Assembly (NCBI GenBank): GCA_018668595.1
Contig: JABJCP010000035.1
Coordinates: 248,001 to 312,000, forward strand
Direction: 5' to 3'
Origin: Candidatus Woesearchaeota archaeon
GTDB taxonomy: Archaea; Nanobdellota; Nanobdellia; Woesearchaeales; UBA11576
Length of the DNA stretch: 64,000 bases
In this document: positions 1-7,913 of the stretch, piece after piece
Numbering within the stretch: position 1 is the stretch's first letter
Layout: each line of letters starts with the position of its first letter
Position numbers and translations under genes: made by a program
The notes under the pieces: generated by a model
Database searches by the model: none
Told to the model about the DNA's origin: nothing
Seen by the model: the letters and a program-made list of their open reading frames with translations, nothing else

Positions 1-408
1 TTTAAAAAATCAGGTCCTATTAGATGGATCAGTCAAGAAGGAATAGCATTTGATATTTTTCATGGTTCATATATTTTAGGTACGGATCTTCTGCATGATT
101 GTTTAAACAAGTCAAAATTTATTGAGTCTTTTGGTAAAATTAAACTTTACGCATTGAATCCATTAGATATTATAATTAGTAAATTAGCAAGGGGCGATGA
201 TAGAGATTTTGAAGATATTAAATCTATATTTAAGTCAGAAAAAATCGATTTAAAAGAGCTTGTGGACAGGTACAAAAAAACAATGGAAACTTCTATTGTT
301 TCAAATTCTAAACAAAAATTATTGGATTTGATTGAAATAAAATTTAGTGAATGGGAATATGATTTAGATGCTAAGTTAATTGGAGAGGTTAAAAAATGGG
401 ACAACTAA
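1..408 (+). CDS. Nucleotidyltransferase-like protein, 5' end outside window
   Basis: The frame is open from base 1 and stops at 406-408, so only the last 135 codons are seen. The segment NPLDIIISKLARGDDRD resembles the 'P-DLI--KL-AGRDRD--D' stretch found after the catalytic palm in DUF6036/AbiEii-like nucleotidyltransferase-fold proteins. The palm itself (GS...DxD) would lie before the window. The gene overlaps the next one by 13 bases, implying translational coupling and a two-gene, toxin-antitoxin-like module. Family assignment is moderate; function is inferred. Confidence 0.55.
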   Translation, partial: FKKSGPIRWISQEGIAFDIFHGSYILGTDLLHDCLNKSKFIESFGKIKLYALNPLDIIISKLARGDDRDFEDIKSIFKSEKIDLKELVDRYKKTMETSIVSNSKQKLLDLIEIKFSEWEYDLDAKLIGEVKKWDN

Positions 409-1247
409 GTGCACCTCTAATTGAAAAAGAATTAGATAGTGCAGGATATGCTATGCTTGGAAATGGTGGTAAGATAGAGAAATTGATTATTAACATAATT
501 AATTCTAAAAATATGAGATACCTTAAAGCAATTCCTTTTCTTATTTACAAACATGATCCAGATTTAATTTCTTTAAGTAAAAAAAATAAGAACAAAGATT
601 TATTCAACGAATTATTAAACATAACCAAAAAACTTTTTTTTGATTTTAATATTAATAAAGAACTGCCTTTAATTAGTAAGGTGAATACGCCGATTAAATT
701 ATTGAACTATCAAGAATTTAAAGAAGAATTTGAACTTCAAATGAAAAATCAAACATCGAGTGACTTGTTAATAGATAAACAAAAATTTCATTCCGAGAGA
801 AATTTACATTTTTGGCTGTCACAAATATTTACTAATAAAGAAAAACAAATTTTACAGAGAATTCTGGGCGACAAACCAATAAGTAGGACAGATTATGAAT
901 ATTATTCTAGAAAAACAAAGAAGAAAATAAGAAGTATAATTAATTTGCAGGATTTTTCTAAATCTTTATTAGAAAAAGCACCTAAATTAGATCCTGATTT
1001 ATTTACATTAAAATCTGATTTAGAAAATTGGATTAATAAACAAGAAAAAACCAAAATAATTGTATTAAATTACTTTACAAAAGAGGGATTAATTTCAATC
1101 AGCTTTAGAAAAATTAAAAATTTGAATGGTAAGAACTCACTTTCTTATGAAAAACAAACATTCAATATTGTCAAAAAGTTAAAAGAGATTTCTGATGAGC
1201 GCATAACTTATTTGCTTAATAAATATCCTAAGCACGATTTTAGTTAA
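396..1247 (+). CDS. Partner of the upstream nucleotidyltransferase-like gene, possible winged-helix protein
   Basis: This 283-residue protein starts inside the end of the preceding gene (13-base overlap), so the two are almost certainly co-translated. Around residues 150-190 it has KEKQILQRILGDKPISRTDY followed by EYYSRKTKKKIRSI. That resembles the winged-helix stretch 'L-G--LT-TEREYYSR--KKKL-A' of archaeal regulators that partner nucleotidyltransferase-like toxins. No signal peptide or membrane segment is visible. A regulator/antitoxin role is inferred from pairing and that motif only; otherwise it is unrecognised. Confidence 0.5.
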   Translation: MGQLSAPLIEKELDSAGYAMLGNGGKIEKLIINIINSKNMRYLKAIPFLIYKHDPDLISLSKKNKNKDLFNELLNITKKLFFDFNINKELPLISKVNTPIKLLNYQEFKEEFELQMKNQTSSDLLIDKQKFHSERNLHFWLSQIFTNKEKQILQRILGDKPISRTDYEYYSRKTKKKIRSIINLQDFSKSLLEKAPKLDPDLFTLKSDLENWINKQEKTKIIVLNYFTKEGLISISFRKIKNLNGKNSLSYEKQTFNIVKKLKEISDERITYLLNKYPKHDFS

Positions 1248-1510
1248 TATTTGCTTTATTATTACTTCTAACCCTCACTTTTCTTTTTTTCTTTATTATT
1301 TAATTATTTTTAAACGAAATAATCTCGACAATAATTAAATAAAATACAGAATAGATTAAAAAACAATCCTGACACGAAAAGCAATTAATTCCAACACAAT
1401 TATACAATAACATTAACAAAGAAAATAGAATAATTTTAACAATTCAATTCAATAAATTCAACATAGAAAATCCCGACATAAAATAGGGATAACATCAAAA
1501 TAATAAAAAC

Positions 1511-1536
1511 TTAAAACATTCAATCAAAGATAAAAT
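1511..1536 (+). repeat. Interspersed intergenic repeat, copy 1
   Basis: TTAAAACATTCAATCAAAGA is a variant of the consensus CTAAAACATTCWATCAAAAA found in several intergenic gaps between 1.5 and 8.2 kb. Confidence 0.5.
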
Positions 1537-1563
1537 AAATTAAGAATAATATAAGAAATAAAA

Positions 1564-1602
1564 ATTAAAACATTTAATCAAAGATAGCATTCTATAAACG
1601 CC
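1564..1602 (+). repeat. Interspersed intergenic repeat, copy 2
   Basis: TTAAAACATTTAATCAAAGA followed shortly by TTCTATAAAC. The same trailing TTCTATAAAC follows the copy at 8184, suggesting the shared unit is nearly 40 bases. Confidence 0.5.
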
Positions 1603-1606
1603 AAAA

Positions 1607-1652
1607 TTTATAAACTCAACACCCATTCCTAACATAAAAGAGGTTCTGGAGG
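1607..1652 (+). promoter_or_regulatory. Promoter and ribosome binding site of the methyltransferase-like gene
   Basis: A TATA box TTTATAAA (1607-1614) is followed by CTCAACACCCATTCCTAACA. A Shine-Dalgarno GGAGG lies at 1648-1652, five bases before ATG 1658. The post-TATA segment resembles those at 31282 and 61030 (see findings). Confidence 0.65.
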
Positions 1653-1657
1653 ATATT

Positions 1658-2389
1658 ATGTCTCGTTTATTATACAAAAACATAGAAGATAGAGCAAAGA
1701 TTGAAGAATTAATCAGATTAGATGACTCTATATTGGGTCGTTATCAAGGTTATTCTCCTAAAGCAGACTATACCTTTCTAACTGCGCCTATGAAACATCA
1801 AAGTGGTTTTATGTCTGTTCATAATCCTATTAGTATTGAATTTTACAGAAAATTTCTAAAAGATTCAACTTTATTAGATTTAGGTTGTGGAAGCGAAGAA
1901 TCTTACTCTTTAATGATTTCTTTTGCTGCATTGTGCGGAGTGAAAAAATATGGGGGGATTAACAAATTTGATATTCCGACCAATTATTATTCAATTGATC
2001 AAATAAAAAATATAATTTTAGAAAAAAAGTTATGCAATCAAGATCAACTTCCCGAAATTCAGTTCGCAAATGAAGATATGTTAAAATTTCTCTCAAAACA
2101 AGAGAACAACTCAGCAAACATTGTGATGTTTGGTATTGATGAAATTATTATTCCTTTTGAATTTAAAGAATATCATCAGGAGCTTGCAAAACAAATAGCG
2201 GCAGTGATTCCTAAAAGAGGCTTTGCAGCAGGTTCTAACACTCCTCATCTTCAAAATGTAGAAAAATATGGTTTGACAAGAATGACTGAGCTTACAGAAG
2301 GATTAAGATTAAGATCGCGTGTTATTAAATCTAGAACTTTTAATAATCAGGATAGAGAAATAGGAGATCAAATTTACACAAAAACTTAA
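1658..2389 (+). CDS. Class I SAM-dependent methyltransferase-like protein
   Basis: This 243-residue protein contains STLLDLGCGSEESYSLM at about residues 69-85. That fits motif I of Rossmann-fold SAM methyltransferases (hydrophobic stretch then DxGCG), where the adenosyl-methionine binds. A second acidic stretch, ANIVMFGIDEII, sits where motif IV would be. No NPPY or other substrate-specific motif is visible, so the substrate is unknown. ATG 1658 is chosen because GGAGG lies five bases upstream. It appears to be a single-gene unit with its own TATA box. Confidence 0.6.
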   Translation: MSRLLYKNIEDRAKIEELIRLDDSILGRYQGYSPKADYTFLTAPMKHQSGFMSVHNPISIEFYRKFLKDSTLLDLGCGSEESYSLMISFAALCGVKKYGGINKFDIPTNYYSIDQIKNIILEKKLCNQDQLPEIQFANEDMLKFLSKQENNSANIVMFGIDEIIIPFEFKEYHQELAKQIAAVIPKRGFAAGSNTPHLQNVEKYGLTRMTELTEGLRLRSRVIKSRTFNNQDREIGDQIYTKT

Positions 2390-2420
2390 ACTTTTTAATC
2401 AAAAACAAAACATTTTAATT

Positions 2421-2457
2421 CTTAAAACATTTAATCAATAATTAAATTCTTCAATCA
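2421..2457 (+). repeat. Interspersed intergenic repeat, copy 3
   Basis: CTTAAAACATTTAATCAATA, a degenerate member of the intergenic family, lies between two convergent genes. Confidence 0.4.
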
Positions 2458-2934
2458 CTTAATCAAACTCCCCATAACATCCTGAAAAAATATTTCTGAA
2501 CCTTTATGCATTACACTCTCACGACCAACAAAATAACTATACTCTCCATCAAACTTAAACTCATACTTGAAATCGCCAGAACAAAATCCATCTAATCCTC
2601 TGAATGGAACCGAAGCTGAAGAAGCAAGCAAAGCAGACTTCAAAAATCCATAAGTTTCATTAATAAAATCCTCAGAAAGTCTATCATCAACCTGGCCTTG
2701 ATAACTCATAGTCCATACTGGTTTTTCCTTAAAATACATAATTTCTTTACCCGGAGCCCATTCATGCCCTGAGTAAAAATCAACATATTTCCAATCTCCA
2801 TTTAAAACTAAAAATCCTTTATGTCCATCAATTATCTTTGCTCTATTTCTCTCCCTAACCTCTTTTGGCGCACAATATGTCTGACTATGCATTTTATGTA
2901 TTGTTTCTAATAAGTCTTGTTTTGTAAATGTCAT
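2455..2934 (-). CDS. DUF5680-like protein
   Basis: A 159-residue protein with a sequence pattern I associate with DUF5680: GDWKYVDFYSGHEWAPGKEI then MYFKEKPVWTMSYQGQ, and a C-terminal Y-YFVGRE---KGSEIFF. In bacteria this domain often follows an XRE helix-turn-helix, but here it stands alone. No membrane segment or signal peptide is visible. It is convergent with the methyltransferase-like gene. The domain call is from pattern memory and its biochemical role is unknown. Confidence 0.6.
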   Translation of the reverse strand: MTFTKQDLLETIHKMHSQTYCAPKEVRERNRAKIIDGHKGFLVLNGDWKYVDFYSGHEWAPGKEIMYFKEKPVWTMSYQGQVDDRLSEDFINETYGFLKSALLASSASVPFRGLDGFCSGDFKYEFKFDGEYSYFVGRESVMHKGSEIFFQDVMGSLIK

Positions 2935-3039
2935 ACTTTTAGCTATTCGTTGGTGCTTTAAATGTATTTCCTTGATTTGCTAATAATATTCAATCAAAAA
3001 ATAGAAAAATATGTATATTATTAATTATTTGCTTAAATC

Positions 3040-3252
3040 ATGGAATTATCTAAAGAAACATTGGCTAAGATTAAAAAATCTGAAGAAGACATTAAAGCAG
3101 GGCGAGTTTACACTCTTGAAGAAGTTAAGAAAGAAATAGGATTAACCGAAAATGAAAATTCTGAATTTGACCAATCTGTACAACACATTCAGAAAAAAAA
3201 GATGAAAGAATTGTGGGATAATGAGCAAGATTCTGAATGGGATGAAGCTTAA
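3040..3252 (+). CDS. Small antitoxin-like protein
   Basis: A 70-residue charged protein. The N-terminal half (ELSKETLAKIKKSEEDIKAG then YTLEEVKKEIGL) and the tail MKELWDNEQDSEWDEA resemble small archaeal antitoxins that end in an acidic ELWDN-ED--WDE peptide. No toxin gene is next to it; downstream is a 480-base gene-free gap. It could be an orphan antitoxin. The call rests on style of sequence, not on a diagnostic motif. Confidence 0.45.
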   Translation: MELSKETLAKIKKSEEDIKAGRVYTLEEVKKEIGLTENENSEFDQSVQHIQKKKMKELWDNEQDSEWDEA

Positions 3253-3734
3253 CTTTTTTATCACAAATTTCCACACTAGTTTACATAATTAAATTCTCCC
3301 AAATTCTGGTCGACATTTTCCCGCACAAATAATCAATCTACCCTAAATCGCACTCGATCATAACATCCTGTCCGTGAACCTTGGTTCCCTAAATCAAACC
3401 CCTCAAACTAACTTTTTCATTTTCGTCGGTATTTTCCCGCACTTTCTATCATCATCCCAAAACTTCCAGAGGAAGTTTGACATTATTCCATAATTTGCCA
3501 TTTTTTTAAATTCAGCATATTCGACATTTTGCCGAAACATTCATCAATCTATTTCCAACACAAAAAACATGGTTAATTTTCAAAAAAAGTTTAATTAATT
3601 GCCAACCCAAACTATTCATTTCAAAAGATCTTCTCGCACAAAGCTCATATCAAAGTTTGCTAAAAACATTCTATCAAAAACTAAACATTACAGGAGCATT
3701 ATTATTATAAATCCAATGATCCTAATTAATTTCG
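3253..3734 (+). other. Gene-free gap with three degenerate direct repeats and two small hairpins
   Basis: No convincing gene is present. Three imperfect copies of TCGACATTTTCCCGCAC start at about 3309, 3425 and 3528. Two of them are followed by AT-ATCAATCTA-like sequence. Short perfect hairpins occur at about 3378-3389 (GAACC/GGTTC) and 3460-3478 (AAACTTCC/GGAAGTTT). The stretch is C-rich and G-poor on this strand. Origin unknown. Confidence 0.45.
3659..3690 (+). repeat. Interspersed intergenic repeat, copy 4
   Basis: Reads CTAAAAACATTCTATCAAAA then ACTAAA, nearly identical to the copies at about 5474 and 7178 but in an unrelated context. Confidence 0.55.
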
Positions 3735-4184
3735 ATGATGCCTGAAGAACTTGCAAATCCAAAACAAATTAACTACAAAAACTTAGCTCAAGCTGCAATC
3801 ATTCTAACAAATCCAATTCATTTGTGCGCAGTCACTCATTGTCTTCTAAGTAAAAAAATAACTTCATTAGATCAATTAGTAAAAATAAAAAACCAAGAGT
3901 GTAAAAAAATAGGAATTGATCAAGAATATGTTAAAATTTTTTATAATCCATTTCAAACAGTTGGTTTTTGTGGAGATTTAATTTGCAATGAAACAAACAA
4001 ACCAGTCAAGAAATACATTGAACTGGGCGGATTATTCGCAACTCGTGCAGGGGTGCGACACGAATTATATCACATTCTAAAAAATCATAAAGCAAAATCA
4101 AATCTCAAAGAGTATTTATTAGAATATTATTTTATTCACGAACCGCAAGCTGATTTGTATCAAATGTTTGGAATAAAGATTTGA
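3735..4184 (+). CDS. Small zinc metallopeptidase-like protein
   Basis: A 149-residue soluble protein with RHELYHILKNHK, an HExxH zinc-binding motif. It is followed about 20-25 residues later by FIHEPQADLYQMFG, whose Glu could be the third zinc ligand as in IrrE/ImmA-type gluzincins. It is shorter than most such proteases and has no helix-turn-helix or signal peptide. There are two adjacent Met codons at the start (3735 and 3738). It stands alone. The zincin fold is likely; substrate unknown. Confidence 0.6.
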   Translation: MMPEELANPKQINYKNLAQAAIILTNPIHLCAVTHCLLSKKITSLDQLVKIKNQECKKIGIDQEYVKIFYNPFQTVGFCGDLICNETNKPVKKYIELGGLFATRAGVRHELYHILKNHKAKSNLKEYLLEYYFIHEPQADLYQMFGIKI

Positions 4185-4253
4185 TTATTTGATTAACAGT
4201 TCATAATTAACATATGATAATAAAAAAGAATGAAAAATTAAAATTTAAAAAAA

Positions 4254-4688
4254 TTAGTTGTAAGGTGAATCTGTAATTGACACTGCTGCAAGACCAAGCA
4301 TAAATCTATCTCCATCAACCATTATCTCTTTTACATCTGAGTTTGGTAATCTGTTGAGAATAGTGTGTGATCTGATTGTTTTAGCGAGCTCTTCACTTAC
4401 AGGAATTAGGTGTATTTCTCCTTGAATTCCAGTATAAATATCCTGCCATTGAATTTTAGATTCTCTTGCTCGTCCAGACATGTGATCAGATGCATTTGGT
4501 TTATATTTATTTTCTTCTTCTTGTTGTAGAAATTTTGCTTCTAGAGTGCTTATTTCTGTACATTTTTTATGTGCTTCAAGTTTTGCTTTTGCGTCATTAG
4601 CATTTAATTTCATTACTGCAACTTGCGGATAATATTTTGCGGCACCTCTCCAATCAACATCAAATACATAAAATTTATCGTTACTCAT
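4254..4688 (-). CDS. Hypothetical protein
   Basis: A 144-residue soluble protein, not recognised. The start at 4688 is supported by GGAGG ten bases upstream. It begins with FYVFDVDWRGAAKYYPQVAV, has a charged helical middle, and ends in an alternating hydrophobic segment DGDRFMLGLAAVSI. It is a single gene, convergent with the zincin-like gene. Confidence 0.5.
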   Translation of the reverse strand: MSNDKFYVFDVDWRGAAKYYPQVAVMKLNANDAKAKLEAHKKCTEISTLEAKFLQQEEENKYKPNASDHMSGRARESKIQWQDIYTGIQGEIHLIPVSEELAKTIRSHTILNRLPNSDVKEIMVDGDRFMLGLAAVSITDSPYN

Positions 4689-4892
4689 TATTTTCAGCCT
4701 CCGTGCTGTGTTATTATATTGTTATATTGACAAAAGTTTATTTAAATCTTTCGCCTTTTTACTACTTTAAAGTCATAATCAATAAAATATTCTAAATTCT
4801 AAACAAATAAGTAGTTTGTTAGCAAAATGCGCATTTTCAAATAATATATACTTATATTGCTGAATATATTACTATTTCTTAGGGTAATGAAG

Positions 4893-5414
4893 ATGAAATA
4901 CAGAAAAGCTTATGTTCCAATAGATCCTAATAAACCAATTATGAGGGGAATCAAAACACCATCTGAATTAGAGAAAAAAGTAATTCGAGATAAGCGAGTT
5001 AATGGTATTTTTAGAAAACTAACGGATTGGTACTACAAACCTAAGTCTTTTGAGAGAAGTGGTAAGATGTATACTCGACTTGGTGTTAGGTATTTTCAAA
5101 AAGGATTGATGAATAGTTATGGTGGTCTTTTGAGGTTTCTGGGAGGAAAAAAGGGTCCTGGTAATTATTTTATTGGAAACAAGAGAACTGTATCTGATAT
5201 GGTGACTTATGAAGGCTGGACTAGATTCAATGAATTAATTCACATGCCTCTTATGTTTACTTGCGGTTATGACATGCTTGAAAATTTATCTCAAGGAAAT
5301 TATGGTGCTGCTGCAGGAGAAGGGGCATTAGTTTTGCTTAACAGTTATTGCGTATTTCTTCAACGTTACAACAGAGCTAGAGTTTACAACACATTAGATC
5401 TCAAGTTAAAATAA
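4893..5414 (+). CDS. Membrane-associated acyltransferase-like protein, paralog A
   Basis: This 173-residue protein is a paralog of the one at 6600-7124. Both share FRKLT-WYY-PKSFERSGK, then YT-LGV-YFQK-LM, and an identical end LQRYNRARVYNTLDLKLK. The layout 'FE--G-LY--LG---', ending in a hydrophobic stretch and QRYNR-R, recalls the glycosyl-4,4'-diaponeurosporenoate acyltransferase (CrtO-like) family. That assignment is tentative. Start ATG 4893 (MKYRK) is chosen because it is the position conserved in the paralog. Promoter and 3' flank are also duplicated. Confidence 0.5.
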   Translation: MKYRKAYVPIDPNKPIMRGIKTPSELEKKVIRDKRVNGIFRKLTDWYYKPKSFERSGKMYTRLGVRYFQKGLMNSYGGLLRFLGGKKGPGNYFIGNKRTVSDMVTYEGWTRFNELIHMPLMFTCGYDMLENLSQGNYGAAAGEGALVLLNSYCVFLQRYNRARVYNTLDLKLK

Positions 5415-5473
5415 TCAATTTTCAATTTTTATTTTTTATTTTTTATTTATCAATTTCTAATTTTTTGTCACAT

Positions 5474-5506
5474 GCCTAAAACATTCTATCAAAAACTAAA
5501 TAATAT
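5474..5506 (+). repeat. Interspersed intergenic repeat, copy 5
   Basis: CCTAAAACATTCTATCAAAA then ACTAAA, inside the duplicated 3' flank shared with the paralog at 6600-7124. Confidence 0.6.
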
Positions 5507-5530
5507 TATTTGTTTTTTTGTGTTGTTGTA

Positions 5531-6259
5531 TTAGTTATTGTTTAAAATTTGCTCTAGGTTAACGAATTTTGCTCCTAACTTTTTCATTTCAGCTATTGCT
5601 TTTAGTGATGTTTCCTCGGCAAATCCTCTGATGGCATCTTCAACAACATAACATTGAATTCCGAGTTTTTGCATTCCTGCTACTGCGGTTTTAATTGAAT
5701 AGTCTGTAGAAACGCCATAAACAACTGCTTCATCAATCAGCCTATCGCCTATTAATAAGAATTCCATTGCGGGATTAGAAAAAACGTCAAAATGTTCTCT
5801 TTCAACATAACTAGGATATCTTATTTGATCTGTACGTTTGATTGATTTTAACGTATAGTTTATGTAGGCATTCCATCTTCTTAATTTGAGTATGTCCTTG
5901 GTGGTTTTTAATTTAAGATTGGATTGTGAAGAAATATAAGTTCCTCGGTCGCAATATCTTTGATTGTTTTCGCGTGCAAACGCGCGAAATGTAGTTTCCC
6001 CGATTTTTAATTCTCCTTTAGTTTGGTCTATACAATAATTAGTTGAGTGTTCTATTTTTTCTGAATTGGATTTGTCTGTTGGATCGGTTGATTTATGAAA
6101 ATTTTTAATCACAGAACCGAGTATTTGGATGCTATTAGAATATGCATACTTTGTTAGTTGATGTGCTGATTGTTTAATATTTTCAGCACCAGGAACGTAA
6201 AACGCGCCGTCTTTGTTCATTAAATCATTTTGTGTATCTATATCGCAAAATATTCTCAT
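5531..6259 (-). CDS. Nicotinamidase/isochorismatase-like protein lacking the catalytic Cys
   Basis: A 242-residue protein of the cysteine hydrolase fold. The N-terminus FCDIDTQNDLM matches the family's D-x-Q-ND-- motif (D8). HFDVFSNP and VYGVSTDYSIKTAV match later motifs. In active members a Lys precedes the DVF segment and a Cys follows the TDY; here these are Arg154 and Ser188. Two of the three D-K-C residues are therefore changed, suggesting a pseudoenzyme or changed chemistry. Start 6259 is chosen because GGAG lies just upstream; a longer form would begin at 6274. It is flanked by the two paralogous membrane-protein genes on the opposite strand. Confidence 0.75.
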   Translation of the reverse strand: MRIFCDIDTQNDLMNKDGAFYVPGAENIKQSAHQLTKYAYSNSIQILGSVIKNFHKSTDPTDKSNSEKIEHSTNYCIDQTKGELKIGETTFRAFARENNQRYCDRGTYISSQSNLKLKTTKDILKLRRWNAYINYTLKSIKRTDQIRYPSYVEREHFDVFSNPAMEFLLIGDRLIDEAVVYGVSTDYSIKTAVAGMQKLGIQCYVVEDAIRGFAEETSLKAIAEMKKLGAKFVNLEQILNNN

Positions 6260-6599
6260 TTTATTTAACTCCATTTAACTTGCTTAAGTTGATAGTTTTA
6301 TTAGTGCATATTAGTGTATGATGTACAATTATATAATCGTTTGTTGTATTTATCAGGACTACATTGAATAATTAATTAAAAGACTATTTGATATTCGAAA
6401 TAGAATTTAATAATTGGTTTTTTTAAGTATGATTAATTGAATATTTTGAATGCTAAACTCTTTGGATGAATGCGGAGTTGGTTTTTCAAAGGTTTTTTGT
6501 TAACTCTAAATTATTACTAAATTAATTAGAAAAACACGTAGTTTATAATGATATGTACTTATATTCCGCGCATACTTGCTATTTCTCAGGGTAATAAAA

Positions 6600-7124
6600 A
6601 TGAAATACAGAAAACCTTACAGTCCAATAGATCCTAATAAACCAATTATTGGAGGAATTAAAAATCCATCTGATTTAGAGAGCAAAATATTGGCTAAGAA
6701 AAAGAATGATCTTGGTATTTTTAGAAAACTAACAAATTGGTATTATAGGCCTAAGTCTTTTGAGCGAAGTGGTAAACTGTATACTTGGCTAGGGGTTAAA
6801 TATTTTCAAAAAGCCTTGATGGGAACTTATGGAAAATTTATAAAAAAACTTGGAGGTGCTAGACATCCTTCAAACTATTTTGTTGGTGAAAATAGGACGG
6901 TTCCTAATATGCTGACTTACGAATCAGGAACTAGATTTAATGAATTTATTCATACTCCTTTGATATTTATTTGTGGAAAAAACACAATTCAAAGCGCATC
7001 TGAAGGAAGAATTGACGAAGCAGTTGTTCATGCAGCGTTCATGGCACTTAACTTTTACTGCACAATTCTTCAACGTTACAACAGAGCTAGAGTTTACAAC
7101 ACATTAGATCTCAAGTTAAAATAA
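6600..7124 (+). CDS. Membrane-associated acyltransferase-like protein, paralog B
   Basis: A 174-residue paralog of 4893-5414 with the same order of motifs and a hydrophobic region before QRYNRARV. Most of the protein is only about half identical to its paralog. The last ~20 codons and about 100 bases of 3' flank are nearly identical at DNA level, which points to recent gene conversion. Start ATG 6600 follows CAGGGT. Function is as uncertain as for paralog A. Confidence 0.5.
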   Translation: MKYRKPYSPIDPNKPIIGGIKNPSDLESKILAKKKNDLGIFRKLTNWYYRPKSFERSGKLYTWLGVKYFQKALMGTYGKFIKKLGGARHPSNYFVGENRTVPNMLTYESGTRFNEFIHTPLIFICGKNTIQSASEGRIDEAVVHAAFMALNFYCTILQRYNRARVYNTLDLKLK

Positions 7125-7177
7125 TCAATTTTCAATTTTTATTTTTTATTTATCAATTTCTAATTTTTTGTCACATG

Positions 7178-7209
7178 CCTAAAACATTCTATCAAAAACT
7201 AAACTAATT
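7178..7209 (+). repeat. Interspersed intergenic repeat, copy 6
   Basis: CCTAAAACATTCTATCAAAA then ACTAAA, in the duplicated 3' flank of paralog B. Confidence 0.6.
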
Positions 7210-7322
7210 CATCTATTTTATCGTCGAGAGTCGGCATTTTACTAAAAGTTTATATACTAGTTTTTCAATTATAGTTCTTGTAAAATCTCGAATTTTAAAC
7301 AAACGGAGATTAATTTTCAAAA

Positions 7323-7859
7323 ATGGAGGTGAGTATTTTCGCAAAGACTAAAATAGTTCTACAAACACATGAACCAAGTATGAATCCTACGTCAGAGGAA
7401 CTTGCAAAGATTGTTATGGCACGAATTGGACTTGAACCTAGAAAATTAGGAAGTACTGATAAAATGTATCGTTGTCTTCTTGAATTGTATGAGCGTGCAA
7501 AGGTTTCTTACAGAGAAAAAAAGTTAGAATCTTCAGTTATGACTGTCGAGGAAATGGCATTTTATGCAGGAATTACTAGGCAGACAATGTACGATTACCT
7601 CAAGCGTTGGCTTATTTTAAATTTAATAGAAAAGACTAGTTACATTAAAGAAAACAAAGTTGTTATTGGCTACAAACTCAATGGGAATACATTGGAGCAA
7701 GCTTTTGAAAAAGCACATCATAACATTACAAAGAATCTAAATGAGACAATGCAGTACATACAACAGCTTCAGAAACTAATAAAGAATGAGAAGATCAGTA
7801 ATACTCAAAAACTAAAGGCAACAGAAGATACATTAACCACAACAGATTTAGCAAGTTAG
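7323..7859 (+). CDS. Helix-turn-helix transcriptional regulator
   Basis: A 178-residue protein. Residues about 70-100 (VMTVEEMAFYAGITRQTMYD then YLKRW) form a clear helix-turn-helix with recognition helix TRQTMYDYL. The C-terminal third is helical and polar. Upstream of the HTH a conserved-looking segment KMYRCLLELYERAKVSYREK is typical of a regulator family I associate with DPANN genomes. The start ATG 7323 overlaps its own GGAGGTGA; no better downstream start with proper spacing is visible. A TATA box precedes it at about 7247. A structured RNA element begins 54 bases after its stop. Confidence 0.7.
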   Translation: MEVSIFAKTKIVLQTHEPSMNPTSEELAKIVMARIGLEPRKLGSTDKMYRCLLELYERAKVSYREKKLESSVMTVEEMAFYAGITRQTMYDYLKRWLILNLIEKTSYIKENKVVIGYKLNGNTLEQAFEKAHHNITKNLNETMQYIQQLQKLIKNEKISNTQKLKATEDTLTTTDLAS

Positions 7860-7913
7860 AATTCTAGAACAAGTACAAAAACAGCAACACTAAGTCTGCA
7901 TAATACAAACACA

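Larger units (their letters stand above)
1248..1657 (+). other. Intergenic, G-poor, with two interspersed repeats and a promoter
   Basis: No gene is visible in this 410-base gap. It is very AT-rich and unusually poor in G on the plus strand. It holds two copies of the short repeat described separately (1511-1536 and 1564-1602) and the promoter of the methyltransferase-like gene at its right end. Confidence 0.6.

Noticed and set aside
7323-7340. A start for the HTH regulator downstream of GGAGGTGA
   Set aside because: No ATG, GTG or TTG occurs at normal spacing after the GGAGG, so ATG 7323 was kept even though the ribosome-like site lies inside the codons.
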